Shown piece by piece: positions 28,101-38,773 of a stretch of 64,000 bases of DNA. Source of the stretch: an uncultured Thermoguttaceae bacterium (lineage in GTDB: Bacteria > Planctomycetota > Planctomycetia > Pirellulales > Thermoguttaceae); the NCBI GenBank assembly GCA_938084835.1, contig CALKER010000015.1, positions 47,328 to 111,327 on the forward strand, given 5' to 3'. The notes under the pieces were generated by a model. The model did no database searches and was not told the DNA's origin. It worked only from the letters and a program-made list of their open reading frames with translations. Within the stretch, counting starts at the first letter, position 1; each line of letters opens with the position of its first letter. Position numbers and translations under genes: made by a program.

Positions 28101-31100
28101 GGAATGGGCAACCTCAGCCAAAAATACTGACCCTCTCTCCACACGGTTGGCCGGAGCACCACCTGAATTTCGTTAAGGCCTGCCACGGACAATTCGACTG
28201 CCGGAGCAGCCTCGCCGCCCGCATCAATCACCACTTCTGGTCGGCCATTGACGTACACGCTTGGCACTTCCTCCTTTTGGGGAAATGCAAACGGCAACGG
28301 GAAAAAGCAGGGAGCCTGAAGCACGTCCACCTCAAGGGTTGCCTGAACCTCCGGGATGGTCCACGTCGCCCCATCGACCGATCGAACCATTTGCGCCCGA
28401 TAACGCACAGAGGGCATTAGGTATCGCTCATTGGCCTCGGCTAAAAGCCGGGTGAGTCTTGTCCATAAGGGCTCAGGGACTTGATACTTCTCGCCAGTGG
28501 GCCGACCTTGCTCGTCAACAGGGATGAGTACCCGAAATGTGGGGCTCGAGCCGTGCGCCGAAATCTGTTCCGCCCCCGCAACCAATGCAGCGCCAAGAAC
28601 TGCAAGTAAGGAAAACAATACAGCCACGATCCCCCCATTAAGGGTAGTGCCCGTACACATCGATGGGGAATTTGAGGTCCGCGACATGCTTCCCTCGGAT
28701 AGCGAAGCGCCGCTTTTTTCGCCCTCCTTAGCCGTTGTAGACTTACTCCTCTCCCCGAGGTACAGGCGACCTGACGAAGGCAGCTCTACCGGCGAAACGT
28801 CGGCGCCTAAGCCGCTATCACGGGAACTTATCCCCTCGAGCCTGTCTTCCACCAGCTGACGGCTACTTTCCTGCTTTGGTGACTCTTCCGGGAAGAAACG
28901 GCATATCCCAGTCTCTTCGTTCGCCGCGGCGGTGGACGGGAGCGGAGTGAATCTCCCTGTGGGTTCCTCCGCAGCACCGGAACAAACCTCCGGTTCCCTT
29001 GTTTTACTTGTCAAAGGTGGTTGTTGGTGCGGCGGACCAGCCTCTGGCCCTTGATCGCGGGAAGATCCGAACGCCTGGCCGCGTGACCACAGAGCGGCGA
29101 GCACTGCACCGAGAAATTCTCCTGCCAGCCAGCCGCCGGCCCCAGCCCCCCAAAGACCCCCTGCCAGCCAACCTACTGCCAGGCACAAACCCGCGGCAAG
29201 CCAGTAGAGACTTATCCACGGTTGAGTCAACCCAAGAACACACACTACTGTCAAGGCCACCATCGCGGCCAAGACGCGCACGAGGCCTTCGGTCACTTGG
29301 TTGATGACTAAAAGTTCCGTATGTTGGGGGGCCCCAAAGGAAACAAGTTCCATTCGCCACCCCAAGCTGGGAATCACATCGGCCCAACCGCTTTCAACAG
29401 GCGGAAAGCTTCGCCCCTCCTGGGACAAAAGATCATTCCATAAAGCCGCGGGTACCAAGCGATAGTTGGCCGGTGCTTGCCCTGCGGACATTCGCTTCAG
29501 TAGTTGATTAAGTCGGCCGGAGCTAACCCCAACCACAACGCGAGAAAGCGGCGTCGGCTGCAACGACACAAAAGGCGCGCTTTGAATCCCAGAACCTTCT
29601 GACCCGGATGGTGGAAGCTCGCTCTCCCCAGGCGATCTTATTTCTTTGGGAGCCGAAATTTTCTGTTGACTGGGTGCAGCCCTTTGCCCTCCGTCCCGGG
29701 TCCCACGTGGCCAATCTGCAAAAGCTAATTGCCCCGCCCACCGGCAACAGCTCGAGATCGATAGCGGCTTAAGCTCATCTCGCAGAGACTCGGTCACCCA
29801 ACGGGTCGTCAAAATGCAAACCTGCGGATGAACGATGAGGGACAGTCCGTGCCGGGCCAACAGTCCAAGAAATTCTTCCGCACTTACTCGTCGGGGCAAT
29901 TCCAAGGGCGTGGCGGGGGTGATCCCACATGCTGCCAGCGCCGGGATATCAACCCATAACTGCGCGACCGAAAATCGAGCAGTATCCCTCGTTGACGAAT
30001 ATTCGCTTTGAGGTCGCTCGGCCGATTGGAATCCCTGCACTTGGTTTGCGAGGCTGGCCGGAGCACTGCCCCATATCTTTAGGAGTTGCCCCCAAGTTGT
30101 CTGGATTCTCGAGGCTGTGACGATCTTGCCCTGAGATTCTTCGGGGGACCTGAGGGGCATCTGCTGGGCGAAAGCAGCCCATGCCAAAGACCACCCCTCC
30201 ACAACCTTTAGCTCCGAGCTGGCATGGACACCTGGAAGAAACGTCTCCTTCCACGAGGCCGTTTGAAACGGATCGAAAATTCCTGCATCGGGCGGACGAA
30301 CCCAGCCACCAAACAGTCTCCGCGCAAGCAGGGGCAAGCTCAGGTCGCGAAATGTTGACGGCTTTTGGATCTCCCAGCCTGGCGGTACCCAAGTTGTCCA
30401 CACACTCGTTAAAACCGGAATATCGAAACTTACTTCCGGGAAAGCAAGCTTGTGGGTACCTCCTACGGAAGGCAGCTCTTCCCACAAGACATCAACGACG
30501 ATGGACCCGCTTCTTTGGGGAAAGGACACCGGCAATTCGACCAAAAATTTTTCGCGGGTGTGCACTTGCTCAAAAGCTCGTACGGAGCCGGAGAGCATTC
30601 CCGTTTGGGTACCTCCCTCATTTTCGGAGGGCAAGTCCGCCCGCGCCAGCTCGTGGGCGATCGGCAATAACTCTTGGGGATGGCGATAAGCCACCGGGGA
30701 AAAAACAAGCTGTTTCCCCACACTGAGACCAAGTACTTTCACTGGTTTCGGCCAGCGACAAAGAAAAGAAGAAACCCCGCCGGTCTCAATGGTCAACACA
30801 GCGCGTTGACGCAACGGTTGGCCCGGCCGAAAGATTGTGTGGTAATGAGCCGACCAGATCCACGCTCTTGAAGCCGAGTGCGGTTTTGCGGCCCCTGTTA
30901 ATTTCGGTGCGGTGCCTTCTGTTACTTCCGCCGAAGCAGGTGCGGCATACCGAAACCAAATCCTTGCCGAAGCTTGGTGCTCCCTCCTGCCGCCATTTGC
31001 AGAGTCAACCACCATGAGAACTCTATCCCACGTTGGGTGAATAACCTCAGCCACCCCCTCCAAAAGGAGGCCAGCTCCCCAGGTGTCCACACCCACAATG

Positions 31101-33421
31101 AGGTTCTGTTTTTTTGCCTCCGGTAACCAAGGAAGCCAAATCGCAAAGCGATCTGTATCTGAGAAATCTAAGGTGTGTTCGAGGAGCACCGGCTCAGCCA
31201 CCGGAAAATCAAAGAGCACATACCAGACCTCCTGCTGGCCCTCCGCCCTTCGTTCTAATCGAAATGGCAAGGGCGGACCAGGGCTAACCTTCAAGATGTG
31301 GGCCCCGGGTTCCAGATCGACAGTACAAGTTCGTACCTGCCATGAGCCGGCTAGCTCGGTATGCGATCCAAAGGCCAGCGCAATTTGCTCGATTCGAGCC
31401 GTGGCCTCCGGAAGACAAACGACAGCGATTTTCAGTTGGCCCCCGTGGTCGGTTACCGTCACCTCCGTTTGGCCCCATCCCGAATAGTCGACTTTCCCGG
31501 GTAAGTGGAGCGCCACCGGTGACAGTAAACGAACAAGCCAGACATTCTCCTCTTGAGGCAGTCCTACCACAGTCCTCAACATAGTGAGCACTTCGTTGCT
31601 CTCATCGGCCAGTTCGACCAGTGCCATGGGATCCCAACGCCACGGCCGATCGGCCTGAATGGAGAGCCACTCACGTCGAACAAGCGACTCCTGCCAGCGC
31701 AAAGGGACCAAGTCAGCCTGCGCGATAGTCGAGGCTGGCTCGGTCGACATCTGTCGGCACCGCACCCTGAAGATAAGCCGATTGTTGGGGATCACGGGAC
31801 GGGAAAAGTCCACCCGGAGGGTAGCGGCCCCCGCCTGGGATCCCCCCACGGGCGATTCCACTTCCCAAAAACGAATAAGGCTCGGTTCTGGTGAGTCCAC
31901 ACTATCTACTGCCCAACCCGGTGACACCGTAGCCCTCACTTGCCATGTTTCGCCTTGCAACGATTCAAAAGCAATTACCTGCTCCGCGGTCATTCCGAGC
32001 GCCGAGATCTGCGCCATCGTGAGTACTTGCAACATGTGCATCGCAGGAGGGAGCGCAAGTTGCAACTTAACCTCACCATCGGGTCGCTCCAAGAGAAACT
32101 GGAACCTTCCCCCCGTGGGAACGACTTCGTCACCAACGTACTGGTGACCTCCCACCACTTCCGTGAAAACGACGCGAAGGGGGGGCCTCACGCGGAGCTC
32201 AATCCGCGTTTGCTGCCACGCAAGATCCCCGCTTTGAACCAAAGGAAGAGCCCAAGGGACGCCCACAACACTGGGAGCTAAAGCGCGGATAGTCACGCGA
32301 CGACTTACCCCCGCCAAAGGAGGAGAAAACTCCACCACAAATTGCCGCAAATTGCTTTCTCCCTCCTCCGTCGGTAATGCCCACACCCTGGCGTTAGAGC
32401 CATCGCTTGTGACACTCACTAGGGCAAGCTCAGGAGGGAGGTTAATCTCAACTTTGTCCACTTTTTTGTCCAAAAAGTTAATGTCTACCTCTGCCGTGAG
32501 TTCGACCCCCTGAAGGGCTAGTTCGTAAACGCAGTTCCAACTGGCCCGCGGCTTTTGCGAGACGGCTTCCGGCAAAGCAAAAGACACATCGAGCTCAGTT
32601 CGCCCCCCTATGCAAAAAATCCACCGGCGATATCCTTCCGCCACAGGTTGCTCTAGCCAACACAAGGCGCTGGTCACAGGGATAAGGGTGGCTGGTGCGT
32701 CGATAGTTACCCGAGTCTCCCCTGCTGCCGGAAACCGCAGGGAAAACTGCACGGAGCCATCAGAATTTCTCAGACCACTAGCGCGCCAGGAAAACATGAG
32801 CACTCCTGCCCCGTCAATCACCACCTTGTGTCTTCCGCCAGGGGCTCGGCCAGAACGAGCCGGCTGACCGTCACGGTCAGCCCAAGTGATCGGCCCGATG
32901 GCCAACGAAAGAGGCTCCATCGGCCGGCAAACTAACCTCTCTTGGCTTTCGTCCCCCGGCACCACCTCAAGTACCGCTTGCCCGTCCACGAGGTTGTCGT
33001 TCACTAATCGGGCGTAATATCGCGCCGTGCGGAGGTATGCGCTTGATGTGCTCGCTGCCACACTTGAAGCGGTGGCAATCGTGTTTAAAACCTTCTCGAA
33101 TTCGCCCGGGGCCACAGGGCTATAGACAACATTTTCTTTCGGCCATTCGTGAGGGCGATCCGCCAGGACATAAACACGCTGGAATCGCAACGGTGACTCG
33201 GTCAAGGAGAACTCTGCCCCCACCCGCTCCTGACCCAGACCACATCTTCCCCATCCCAAGAGGAATAGCCCCACGCACAACAAACCACAAATTATGGCTC
33301 CACGCTCGCTTCGGACCGCAGAGGCTATCGCATGGGGATACCACGGATTCGCCCACCCAATTCGCAGGAAGATCTTCCCCATATTCGAGCTATCCGAAAA
33401 AGGAACAACCGCGGCCCTCAT
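25172..33421 (-). CDS. Giant secreted/membrane protein, two fused modules (2749 aa)
   Basis: An uncharacterised giant beta-rich protein. A signal peptide (about residues 37-62) precedes the first module; a hydrophobic cluster of two to three segments follows near residues 1380-1445, then a low-complexity linker, then at about residue 1579 MSRTSNSPSM and a second signal-like hydrophobic stretch (GGIVAVLFSLLAVLGAALVAGA) that opens a second module. The protein ends in two or three transmembrane segments (about 2657-2749). The second module looks like a separate protein fused in frame; an internal ATG at 28687 with GAGGGA just upstream could also start it separately. The true start is ATG 33421, with AGGAGGTGA at ideal spacing, not the longer frame to 33472. 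The next gene upstream, 236 bp away, encodes a related single-module protein. Function unknown; cell-envelope role inferred. Confidence 0.8.
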   Translation of the reverse strand: MRAAVVPFSDSSNMGKIFLRIGWANPWYPHAIASAVRSERGAIICGLLCVGLFLLGWGRCGLGQERVGAEFSLTESPLRFQRVYVLADRPHEWPKENVVYSPVAPGEFEKVLNTIATASSVAASTSSAYLRTARYYARLVNDNLVDGQAVLEVVPGDESQERLVCRPMEPLSLAIGPITWADRDGQPARSGRAPGGRHKVVIDGAGVLMFSWRASGLRNSDGSVQFSLRFPAAGETRVTIDAPATLIPVTSALCWLEQPVAEGYRRWIFCIGGRTELDVSFALPEAVSQKPRASWNCVYELALQGVELTAEVDINFLDKKVDKVEINLPPELALVSVTSDGSNARVWALPTEEGESNLRQFVVEFSPPLAGVSRRVTIRALAPSVVGVPWALPLVQSGDLAWQQTRIELRVRPPLRVVFTEVVGGHQYVGDEVVPTGGRFQFLLERPDGEVKLQLALPPAMHMLQVLTMAQISALGMTAEQVIAFESLQGETWQVRATVSPGWAVDSVDSPEPSLIRFWEVESPVGGSQAGAATLRVDFSRPVIPNNRLIFRVRCRQMSTEPASTIAQADLVPLRWQESLVRREWLSIQADRPWRWDPMALVELADESNEVLTMLRTVVGLPQEENVWLVRLLSPVALHLPGKVDYSGWGQTEVTVTDHGGQLKIAVVCLPEATARIEQIALAFGSHTELAGSWQVRTCTVDLEPGAHILKVSPGPPLPFRLERRAEGQQEVWYVLFDFPVAEPVLLEHTLDFSDTDRFAIWLPWLPEAKKQNLIVGVDTWGAGLLLEGVAEVIHPTWDRVLMVVDSANGGRREHQASARIWFRYAAPASAEVTEGTAPKLTGAAKPHSASRAWIWSAHYHTIFRPGQPLRQRAVLTIETGGVSSFLCRWPKPVKVLGLSVGKQLVFSPVAYRHPQELLPIAHELARADLPSENEGGTQTGMLSGSVRAFEQVHTREKFLVELPVSFPQRSGSIVVDVLWEELPSVGGTHKLAFPEVSFDIPVLTSVWTTWVPPGWEIQKPSTFRDLSLPLLARRLFGGWVRPPDAGIFDPFQTASWKETFLPGVHASSELKVVEGWSLAWAAFAQQMPLRSPEESQGKIVTASRIQTTWGQLLKIWGSAPASLANQVQGFQSAERPQSEYSSTRDTARFSVAQLWVDIPALAACGITPATPLELPRRVSAEEFLGLLARHGLSLIVHPQVCILTTRWVTESLRDELKPLSISSCCRWAGQLAFADWPRGTRDGGQRAAPSQQKISAPKEIRSPGESELPPSGSEGSGIQSAPFVSLQPTPLSRVVVGVSSGRLNQLLKRMSAGQAPANYRLVPAALWNDLLSQEGRSFPPVESGWADVIPSLGWRMELVSFGAPQHTELLVINQVTEGLVRVLAAMVALTVVCVLGLTQPWISLYWLAAGLCLAVGWLAGGLWGAGAGGWLAGEFLGAVLAALWSRGQAFGSSRDQGPEAGPPHQQPPLTSKTREPEVCSGAAEEPTGRFTPLPSTAAANEETGICRFFPEESPKQESSRQLVEDRLEGISSRDSGLGADVSPVELPSSGRLYLGERSKSTTAKEGEKSGASLSEGSMSRTSNSPSMCTGTTLNGGIVAVLFSLLAVLGAALVAGAEQISAHGSSPTFRVLIPVDEQGRPTGEKYQVPEPLWTRLTRLLAEANERYLMPSVRYRAQMVRSVDGATWTIPEVQATLEVDVLQAPCFFPLPFAFPQKEEVPSVYVNGRPEVVIDAGGEAAPAVELSVAGLNEIQVVLRPTVWREGQYFWLRLPIPAVPGALFQLFASAGAPAVEVVKTTGPVVRNVNLGATEALLGPVDELLLRWSVNEETFLPTEVRALMLLSVGPDGITADLALRFGESAGGLPSVDFELDPAWRLAPESEGAAVPIFQSYGEAPRFYRWQTTVGPGSRLLAPLRFVHRQEDFVGQLFLPFVRFSQVPVSVWWVGFVASPPIQIQPVDLTKTVVVTPSAFVEAWGEVVPNLAAVWGIAPGGSTAFWVRRLPGKFSAKEYLQLFFETAQVRLQYVAQVEMQNEPIVQYALTIPPDFVVDGVEVEDSDTSGSISFFRASPEMLVLELSPVLLSGHRLRVLGTCLLRTGEPLSLPVIRLIRPGIEPLRVDLWSAFGVVLSLKPGVPLQPQPLTPLPLPDEGRFLGSLELERGQEAHVQYRASLDCPRIMARQVTRLERGREGWSAEVVWLVEASDGSVSRLFVKLPRWAVGSPVVDPSGEFRVINQQDSSSTESISPALLGGGSSPVPFGEGKIQEPNRTKSKEGVESRQGGSSNVPEAGEEIVAQIEFQRPFTGSRVVRLGRLSAPGVRMVQVPIVKLLAAETTEHYFLVSHAVDYELPKAGAEGLFETQMPREIAELFSPSDYRCFQVDPGLSRLVILVSRGEPLVRSTFVRGILGRDGRFVAVVQWDVDPVGNDVLLLDMPTGVTVLAWDLPGGYVRPAASYEAPWQVCLPHPVLPTVLTLIVEAKTEVKPLWWFGCRYRVEIPSFRRGRVRETLWMVAPPTVDARLEVFSGEDWGAPLEALSPKTAALERLRSLVGILRIATAELPALVSQDHFWKKMWQAVWEGAQAEFLQVAAASDGGTSDADRDYLILRREVEKLLNFWPVSTSVTRLAASSRWSTALENLPHLRQDLGPLYYSWVDPKSGNAVVLVVATSWGPGFVTAGLVWLLVGACGVVAFVGRIRSKLVGSLRRWPLLWLAAFGLAWWLWLQPSIIGFLVMLGAAIAGVVTRGYMLAVAR

Positions 33422-33657
33422 TTGCTGGTCACCTCCTAGGGTTACCGATGCACAACTAGAATCCGCCGGCACGCTGCATTCCCACCGACGTCCCAGTCCA
33501 GTGTAACCCGATCTGGGGAGCGCAGGTCGCTTGAGCTATCCTTGCGATCCATAACTTTTTCACGCCCCGAGAAGGTTACCCCAAACGATTCTACAGCGTC
33601 TTCCAAACGTTTGGCACGGAATGCAACCCAGGGTCCCTACCGTCACCCCGGAGACCA

Positions 33658-36600
33658 TTATTTGTACACAGAAGAGGAAGCTGGGGAGACACCTCGGCGC
33701 GCGGTCAACGAAGCTCCGGCCGACACCACACCATTCTCTGGTGGCTCGCTCGAGAAGGTTGCCACATAACTGGCAAGCTCCGCAACCGATGACGACACCA
33801 CCACCGTCCGACGCAAGAACACTGCCACCCCCACAAGCACAAATCCTAGGATGCTGGCTTGAGCCACCAGCAATGCCGATTCCGGGTTAACCACACTTGC
33901 GCCGGCCACCACCACCGTGAGGAACCAAAGTACCGCTGGCCGTCGCAAAATTGGAAGGTAAAGCATTGCAAGCCCTGTCAATAAAACAACGCCCGATGCC
34001 CCCAGTACGATTGTCGGTCGGCGCAACAGGACCACCTCAACCGGCCCCAGCGAATCCTGCTTACTGAACAAATAAACCTCAGCCTTTTCGGGGATTTTTC
34101 GCGGATGGATCGCCCCCGCCCAAAGAGCCAGCGCTACTTCATCGACAGAAGGTTCCCGAACTAACAGCCCCCGCCGAAAGCTCAAACGATGCTCGGGCAC
34201 CCACTCGCTCGGCTGTTGGACTAAATGCCACTGAGAGGGAAGGATCAATTGCCAATAAGCCTGGTGCATCCAAACATCGCCGCGGATTTGTGGCAAGGCG
34301 ATCGGAATAGATCGAAGTTGGCGAAGCTGGCCCCCAAGGCGGTAAACTAACTCCAAGTAAACGGGTTGATGAGCTTGGTGTTCCGGCAGGAACACTTGAA
34401 GCGCACCCGCTGGTGTGACTTCCGTTCGAATCTTTTGGACATTTTCCGGCGAGCCAATCGCCACCGCTGCCCAGGCTTCTTCGGGATCGGCCCCTGGGGG
34501 CAATTGTAATTCAATATCCGGTTCCGCGGTAACCAATCGAAACACAACCCAATCTTGGCGGGTTCGGGCACCAAGGAACGTTTGTATCCAAGCCCGTTCG
34601 ACAACGATGCCGCGTCCTCCCGGCCGATGAACAACAACTTGGAGCTCAGGGACACCTTCATCGGCGTAAAGGAGGACTTCCGGCCCATCGATCCACCCAA
34701 AGCTATCCATGGCTCCTTGCCAGACGCCCGCTCGGGGTTGCACCCGAACCCCTTCTTCCAACAGTAATCGCACCCGATTTTGTCGCCACACACCCTCCTG
34801 AGGAACAATCAGCGGGACGGTCAAAGCCACACTTGCCCGTGGAGGAAGATAAGGCAGAGCCAAACTCGCCCGGAACACAAGCTCAAGCCGGCCTAATTTG
34901 GGCTCGGGCAACACTAACCGCCTTACAACACCCTCCCCTCCCCCCGGTGCTTCCGATCCCACCCGCAGCGGCGAAACCCGTTGACCGTCGAGGAAAAATT
35001 CCACACCGTTGCTTCGAGTCACCGACTCCGGCAGAGCAAAGGTCAGATGATGCAGAGGCTGATAGGCGATCTGATACTCGATCCGCTGTTCTACCGTTCC
35101 TAAGCCGGAACGCAAGGTGACGGTGGCATCACTGCTTATGGTTACCTCCTGCCGATGCACCCACCGGTCGAAAACAAGTACCGGCGACGAACCGGTGGCC
35201 GGCTCCATCCGAAAATATCCTCGCACAAGAGGCCAGCTGAGCTCCGGTCCCGTGGGCCTAGTTTGCCGCCTGAGCCCGGTGCTTTCCGCCATGTCGAAAA
35301 GGATTTCCACATTCTCCTCGCAGCGCACGGTCAACGGACCAGCGGCAAGGATGTCTACTTTCGGAATAACGAGCCCTAATTTAACTTTGCCGGAACTGGC
35401 GTCCAACTTTCGCCTGGCCGTAATGGCCACCTCACCTGGACCCAGGAGTGGCTGGGCTAAGCGCAGGGAGGCCGACTCCGAAAATTCTGACAAAACCATT
35501 TCCGGAGAGAAAAGCGACTCGGGCTCCACCTGCTCGATCTGCCATCCGCCGGTATGAACCTCGATGGCTGGTACCGGCATCCCCCGAACATAAAGTCGCC
35601 ACCGCGCTACCAACCTGGCGTAATCGGCCCCGATTACTAGCTCATACTCCGGGGCTGCCACCACTTGGGTATTTTCCGGAGCACACCGCATCCGTAGCTC
35701 ATACCCCTCGGAGTAATATTCGAAAGCCCCCAACAGCTCATCCGTTTTTCGGAGTGTTTCTCCAAGTGCTTGGGTATCCACCCGCCGGATGTCTCCGGAA
35801 AATTCCCATTGGCACGCCCGCCACGAACTGCTGCTCACCACGACCACACCGGCATGCCGGGCTGCTTGCCGCACCGCCCTCACTCCGAGAAGTATCGGTT
35901 CCCCCGGGCTGCCGAGTATCTGCCGCCAAGAGAGTGTTACCGTCGTACCATTGCGGACTGGTTCGGTAAAGACCACGCGCACAACCGGAAGGGACGGAGT
36001 TGTTTCCCGCTCGCTCACGGGAATCACCTGATACTGACCCGCTGCTTCGCCCGGGATTATCTCGGCACCGGGAGGTAAAAGGATTTCGGCCTGCTCCACG
36101 GCAGCCCCAAGTGGCCGAAGCTGCAATTCAGCCGTCGTCAACAACTGTTCCGTCAAAAGCCGGACATAGTGCCTTGCTGTGACATCCAGCCGGGCAAGCT
36201 TCTCCGGCGCGCCAATCGATGGCTTCTGCCGCCACTTTATGATCATTTGTCCACCACGCCCCAGATACCCCCCTACACCAACCACTTCGATCCACGAGGA
36301 GTTTTCTCCTGACGAGCTTGTTAGGACCTGCAAACCTTCCGCAACCTCAAAGGTCACACCAGGCTCCGCGACTTCGACTCTTCCCATTGCCGAGGTCGCT
36401 TGGGGGGTAAAAAGCCTTAGCTCCGCCCCATCTTTGGATCTATTAACAGGGACGAGCACACGAAATAAGAGGCGATGCGATGCGTCGCTCTCAGCCCGAA
36501 CCCACCACAAATAGCCTTTGCGATCGTCAAAAGCCAGAAAATACCGGCCCGGCCCCTCGTAAGTGACGCTCTCGGCCACGACTGCGCCGCTGTCCAAAGC

Positions 36601-37176
36601 TAAAGGAATCGCCGTCCAGCTCCCTCCTGCCACATAGGCTTCAAGCTCAACACGAAGCTCGCCACGATTACCGTCGACAAAGCCATCAAAAGCAAATCGC
36701 ACCAAGGTATACGGTGGAGGCTGCGTTCCGGCTTGCAACTGGGAACGAATCTTCTCGAAAACCTCAAACGGGATATTAATCACTGGTTGCAATTTGCCCG
36801 ATTCTCCGGGCAACCAGTATACGCTCGGCTGCACTTCTTCAACTGCCAGCACCGAGCCGGCTTGTCCCCGCGGGTTTTCTACCTCGAAGCCACTCAAAAT
36901 ACCGATGCCTTTTGGAATCGACTCCCCCTGAAACTGCACAGGGGTCTCGCCACCCAATGGCACGGAGAGTGTGGAGGGGGGCACCTGCCCAGGTGGTAAT
37001 CTTCCCGGCTGCTGTGCGGAGGAGGCCCCTAACTCTGAGACAGGGGTACCGTAAGAGGGAAGGATCCCTTGGGCAAGTCCTTCTTGCAGACCCCACCCGC
37101 CGGGGAAGAGCAGAAGCCCAACCCAAACCAGAAGGGCAGTCAGTACGCGGTTGTGGCCAATGGAATACCTGGCCAT
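33658..37176 (-). CDS. Large secreted/membrane protein related to the modules of the giant neighbour
   Basis: A 1172-aa protein with signal peptide MARYSIGHNRVLTALLVWVGLLL and cleavage after GLAQ, a long beta-rich extracytoplasmic body and two C-terminal transmembrane segments (VLLTGLAMLYLPIL, LWFLTVVVAGASVVN and following). Local resemblance to both modules of the giant protein is visible by eye: an N-terminal strand then [Y/P]-x-P-x-x-[L/V]-[F/W] as in INIPFEVFEKIRSQL versus YQVPEPLWTRLTRLL, and repeated beta-strand blocks with VRVVF, VTLSW and LELVYRL. The ATG at 37176 with AAGGGA upstream marks the signal peptide. Same strand as the giant gene, probably one operon. Function unknown. Confidence 0.75.
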   Translation of the reverse strand: MARYSIGHNRVLTALLVWVGLLLFPGGWGLQEGLAQGILPSYGTPVSELGASSAQQPGRLPPGQVPPSTLSVPLGGETPVQFQGESIPKGIGILSGFEVENPRGQAGSVLAVEEVQPSVYWLPGESGKLQPVINIPFEVFEKIRSQLQAGTQPPPYTLVRFAFDGFVDGNRGELRVELEAYVAGGSWTAIPLALDSGAVVAESVTYEGPGRYFLAFDDRKGYLWWVRAESDASHRLLFRVLVPVNRSKDGAELRLFTPQATSAMGRVEVAEPGVTFEVAEGLQVLTSSSGENSSWIEVVGVGGYLGRGGQMIIKWRQKPSIGAPEKLARLDVTARHYVRLLTEQLLTTAELQLRPLGAAVEQAEILLPPGAEIIPGEAAGQYQVIPVSERETTPSLPVVRVVFTEPVRNGTTVTLSWRQILGSPGEPILLGVRAVRQAARHAGVVVVSSSSWRACQWEFSGDIRRVDTQALGETLRKTDELLGAFEYYSEGYELRMRCAPENTQVVAAPEYELVIGADYARLVARWRLYVRGMPVPAIEVHTGGWQIEQVEPESLFSPEMVLSEFSESASLRLAQPLLGPGEVAITARRKLDASSGKVKLGLVIPKVDILAAGPLTVRCEENVEILFDMAESTGLRRQTRPTGPELSWPLVRGYFRMEPATGSSPVLVFDRWVHRQEVTISSDATVTLRSGLGTVEQRIEYQIAYQPLHHLTFALPESVTRSNGVEFFLDGQRVSPLRVGSEAPGGGEGVVRRLVLPEPKLGRLELVFRASLALPYLPPRASVALTVPLIVPQEGVWRQNRVRLLLEEGVRVQPRAGVWQGAMDSFGWIDGPEVLLYADEGVPELQVVVHRPGGRGIVVERAWIQTFLGARTRQDWVVFRLVTAEPDIELQLPPGADPEEAWAAVAIGSPENVQKIRTEVTPAGALQVFLPEHQAHQPVYLELVYRLGGQLRQLRSIPIALPQIRGDVWMHQAYWQLILPSQWHLVQQPSEWVPEHRLSFRRGLLVREPSVDEVALALWAGAIHPRKIPEKAEVYLFSKQDSLGPVEVVLLRRPTIVLGASGVVLLTGLAMLYLPILRRPAVLWFLTVVVAGASVVNPESALLVAQASILGFVLVGVAVFLRRTVVVSSSVAELASYVATFSSEPPENGVVSAGASLTARRGVSPASSSVYK

Positions 37177-38773
37177 TTCGGTCCCTTCGTCGCCAACTCC
37201 TTTTGCGCGGACTATTGCAAGACGAGATTTCTTAAAATCGGCGGCACAGCGCCCAACAAAGTAACTCTCCCGACCAGCCGCCACAGTCACACCAAGTTGG
37301 GAGGGCAGCCCATACCGGAACCGAACACGCAACCCAAAGCTTTATGAATAACCGCCCGTAGTGTGCTCGAGATACGAGTTTGCCCCTCGGAACGTCACCA
37401 CAAGAGGCCCAATAACTTCGTCGCCGGCACATTTTCATTGAAAGCCGATTCGTCCACGCAAATTTGCTAAAAGAATGCTGATTTGGCCACTGTATAATTG
37501 CCGCCAATCTGGAGTCGCATAACGATTTCCGGGCGCCGCTTTTTGGCACGAGCCGCCAAACTTGTGCACGTTTAACTTTCTTAATCCCACGCAATCTTGC
37601 CCCAATTCTTGGTCGCGCCGGGGTTTCCAAAATCCGTGCCCTAACGGCTCCTAAAGCCCGAGCTACTTTGGCAGCAGATGCTTCGAATCTAAAGTCGTCC
37701 TCCCTGAAACCGTGACACCACTTAATCGGTGAAACAAACCCGATTCTCGCCTTGAGAAGCTCCCCAAATCTTTGTCCATCAAAGTGCCCACTTAGCCCCC
37801 TCCTGGGAACGGGAACAACTACCCTAACGGAAGCGCCTTAATCACATCTCCCATACTAAGCTCACCCCTGTAACGCTTAATCACCACTCAAAATCACCGG
37901 TACAGTTTGCCCGAAGCCCGCCGGCGTGGCAATTTCCCAAGCTCTGGCCCGCCCTCGCTACTTGGAGCAGAACGAAACCATATTGGCAGAATAAAACTAG
38001 ATTGCTAATTGAAATAACTTTTCGGAAACCTGATAACTTGGCTCTTATGTTTCAGTTTACTCGCGGGGGATACTTCTGGGAAGCATTTACCGCATCTTTG
38101 AAAAGCTTATCGATTTACTCAGGAACGAATCCATGAATCTCACGCGACGCTCTGTGGGAACTCCAGGCCCACACAAACACCTGTGGCAGGCTGGCACAAA
38201 CATTCCTGCGGTCAGCTTCTAGAGCCTTGACCCAAGCGGGAGGAGAACCTACTCCCCAGAGAGACTATTCCGGTGAGAGGCTCCAAATAAGGCCCTCCAA
38301 AAAGGTTCTGAGGCTTCTTCGCAGCCCATCGAAGATTCTTACTCTAGCTGAAAGAAATTGCACACCGTATAGCCAACCGATCCCCGGGGTTGCACCTCTC
38401 CCCCATCACCTTCAGGCGCCACTCCTCGATGAGCTATCGCTACTGGCAGTCAATCCCTTTTCCCCTTAAACTACAGGCACCACCCCCGATAACCAACCCG
38501 GCGGAGTCGTCCGCGATTTCCCCGTGCTTGCACGCGGCCCGTTCAGAGAAGATACTCAACGTGGCTAACGTGCCAAAGGAGTGCCCGTTATCACTCACGC
38601 TGGGAGACCTGAGGTTTTTTCCGTCGACCGAAGGCGCCCTGTACAGCCGCCGGCCGTGCCAAGTTTTGTGTCCTCGTGGTAACCACCGAAGCTCTCCAGC
38701 GAGTGCCCACCTAAGGGACAAAACAGAGGGTTTTTCACACGCCATTCCGCTTGCTACCCATGGGGATTCCGTC
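37177..38773. other. Long gene-free region
   Basis: 1597 bp between divergent genes (large envelope protein leftward, Tat oxidoreductase rightward). AT-richer around 37990-38060. I see no convincing ORF, RNA or repeat; the open frame that runs from 38390 into the oxidoreductase gene is not protein-like before about 38770. Confidence 0.5.
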
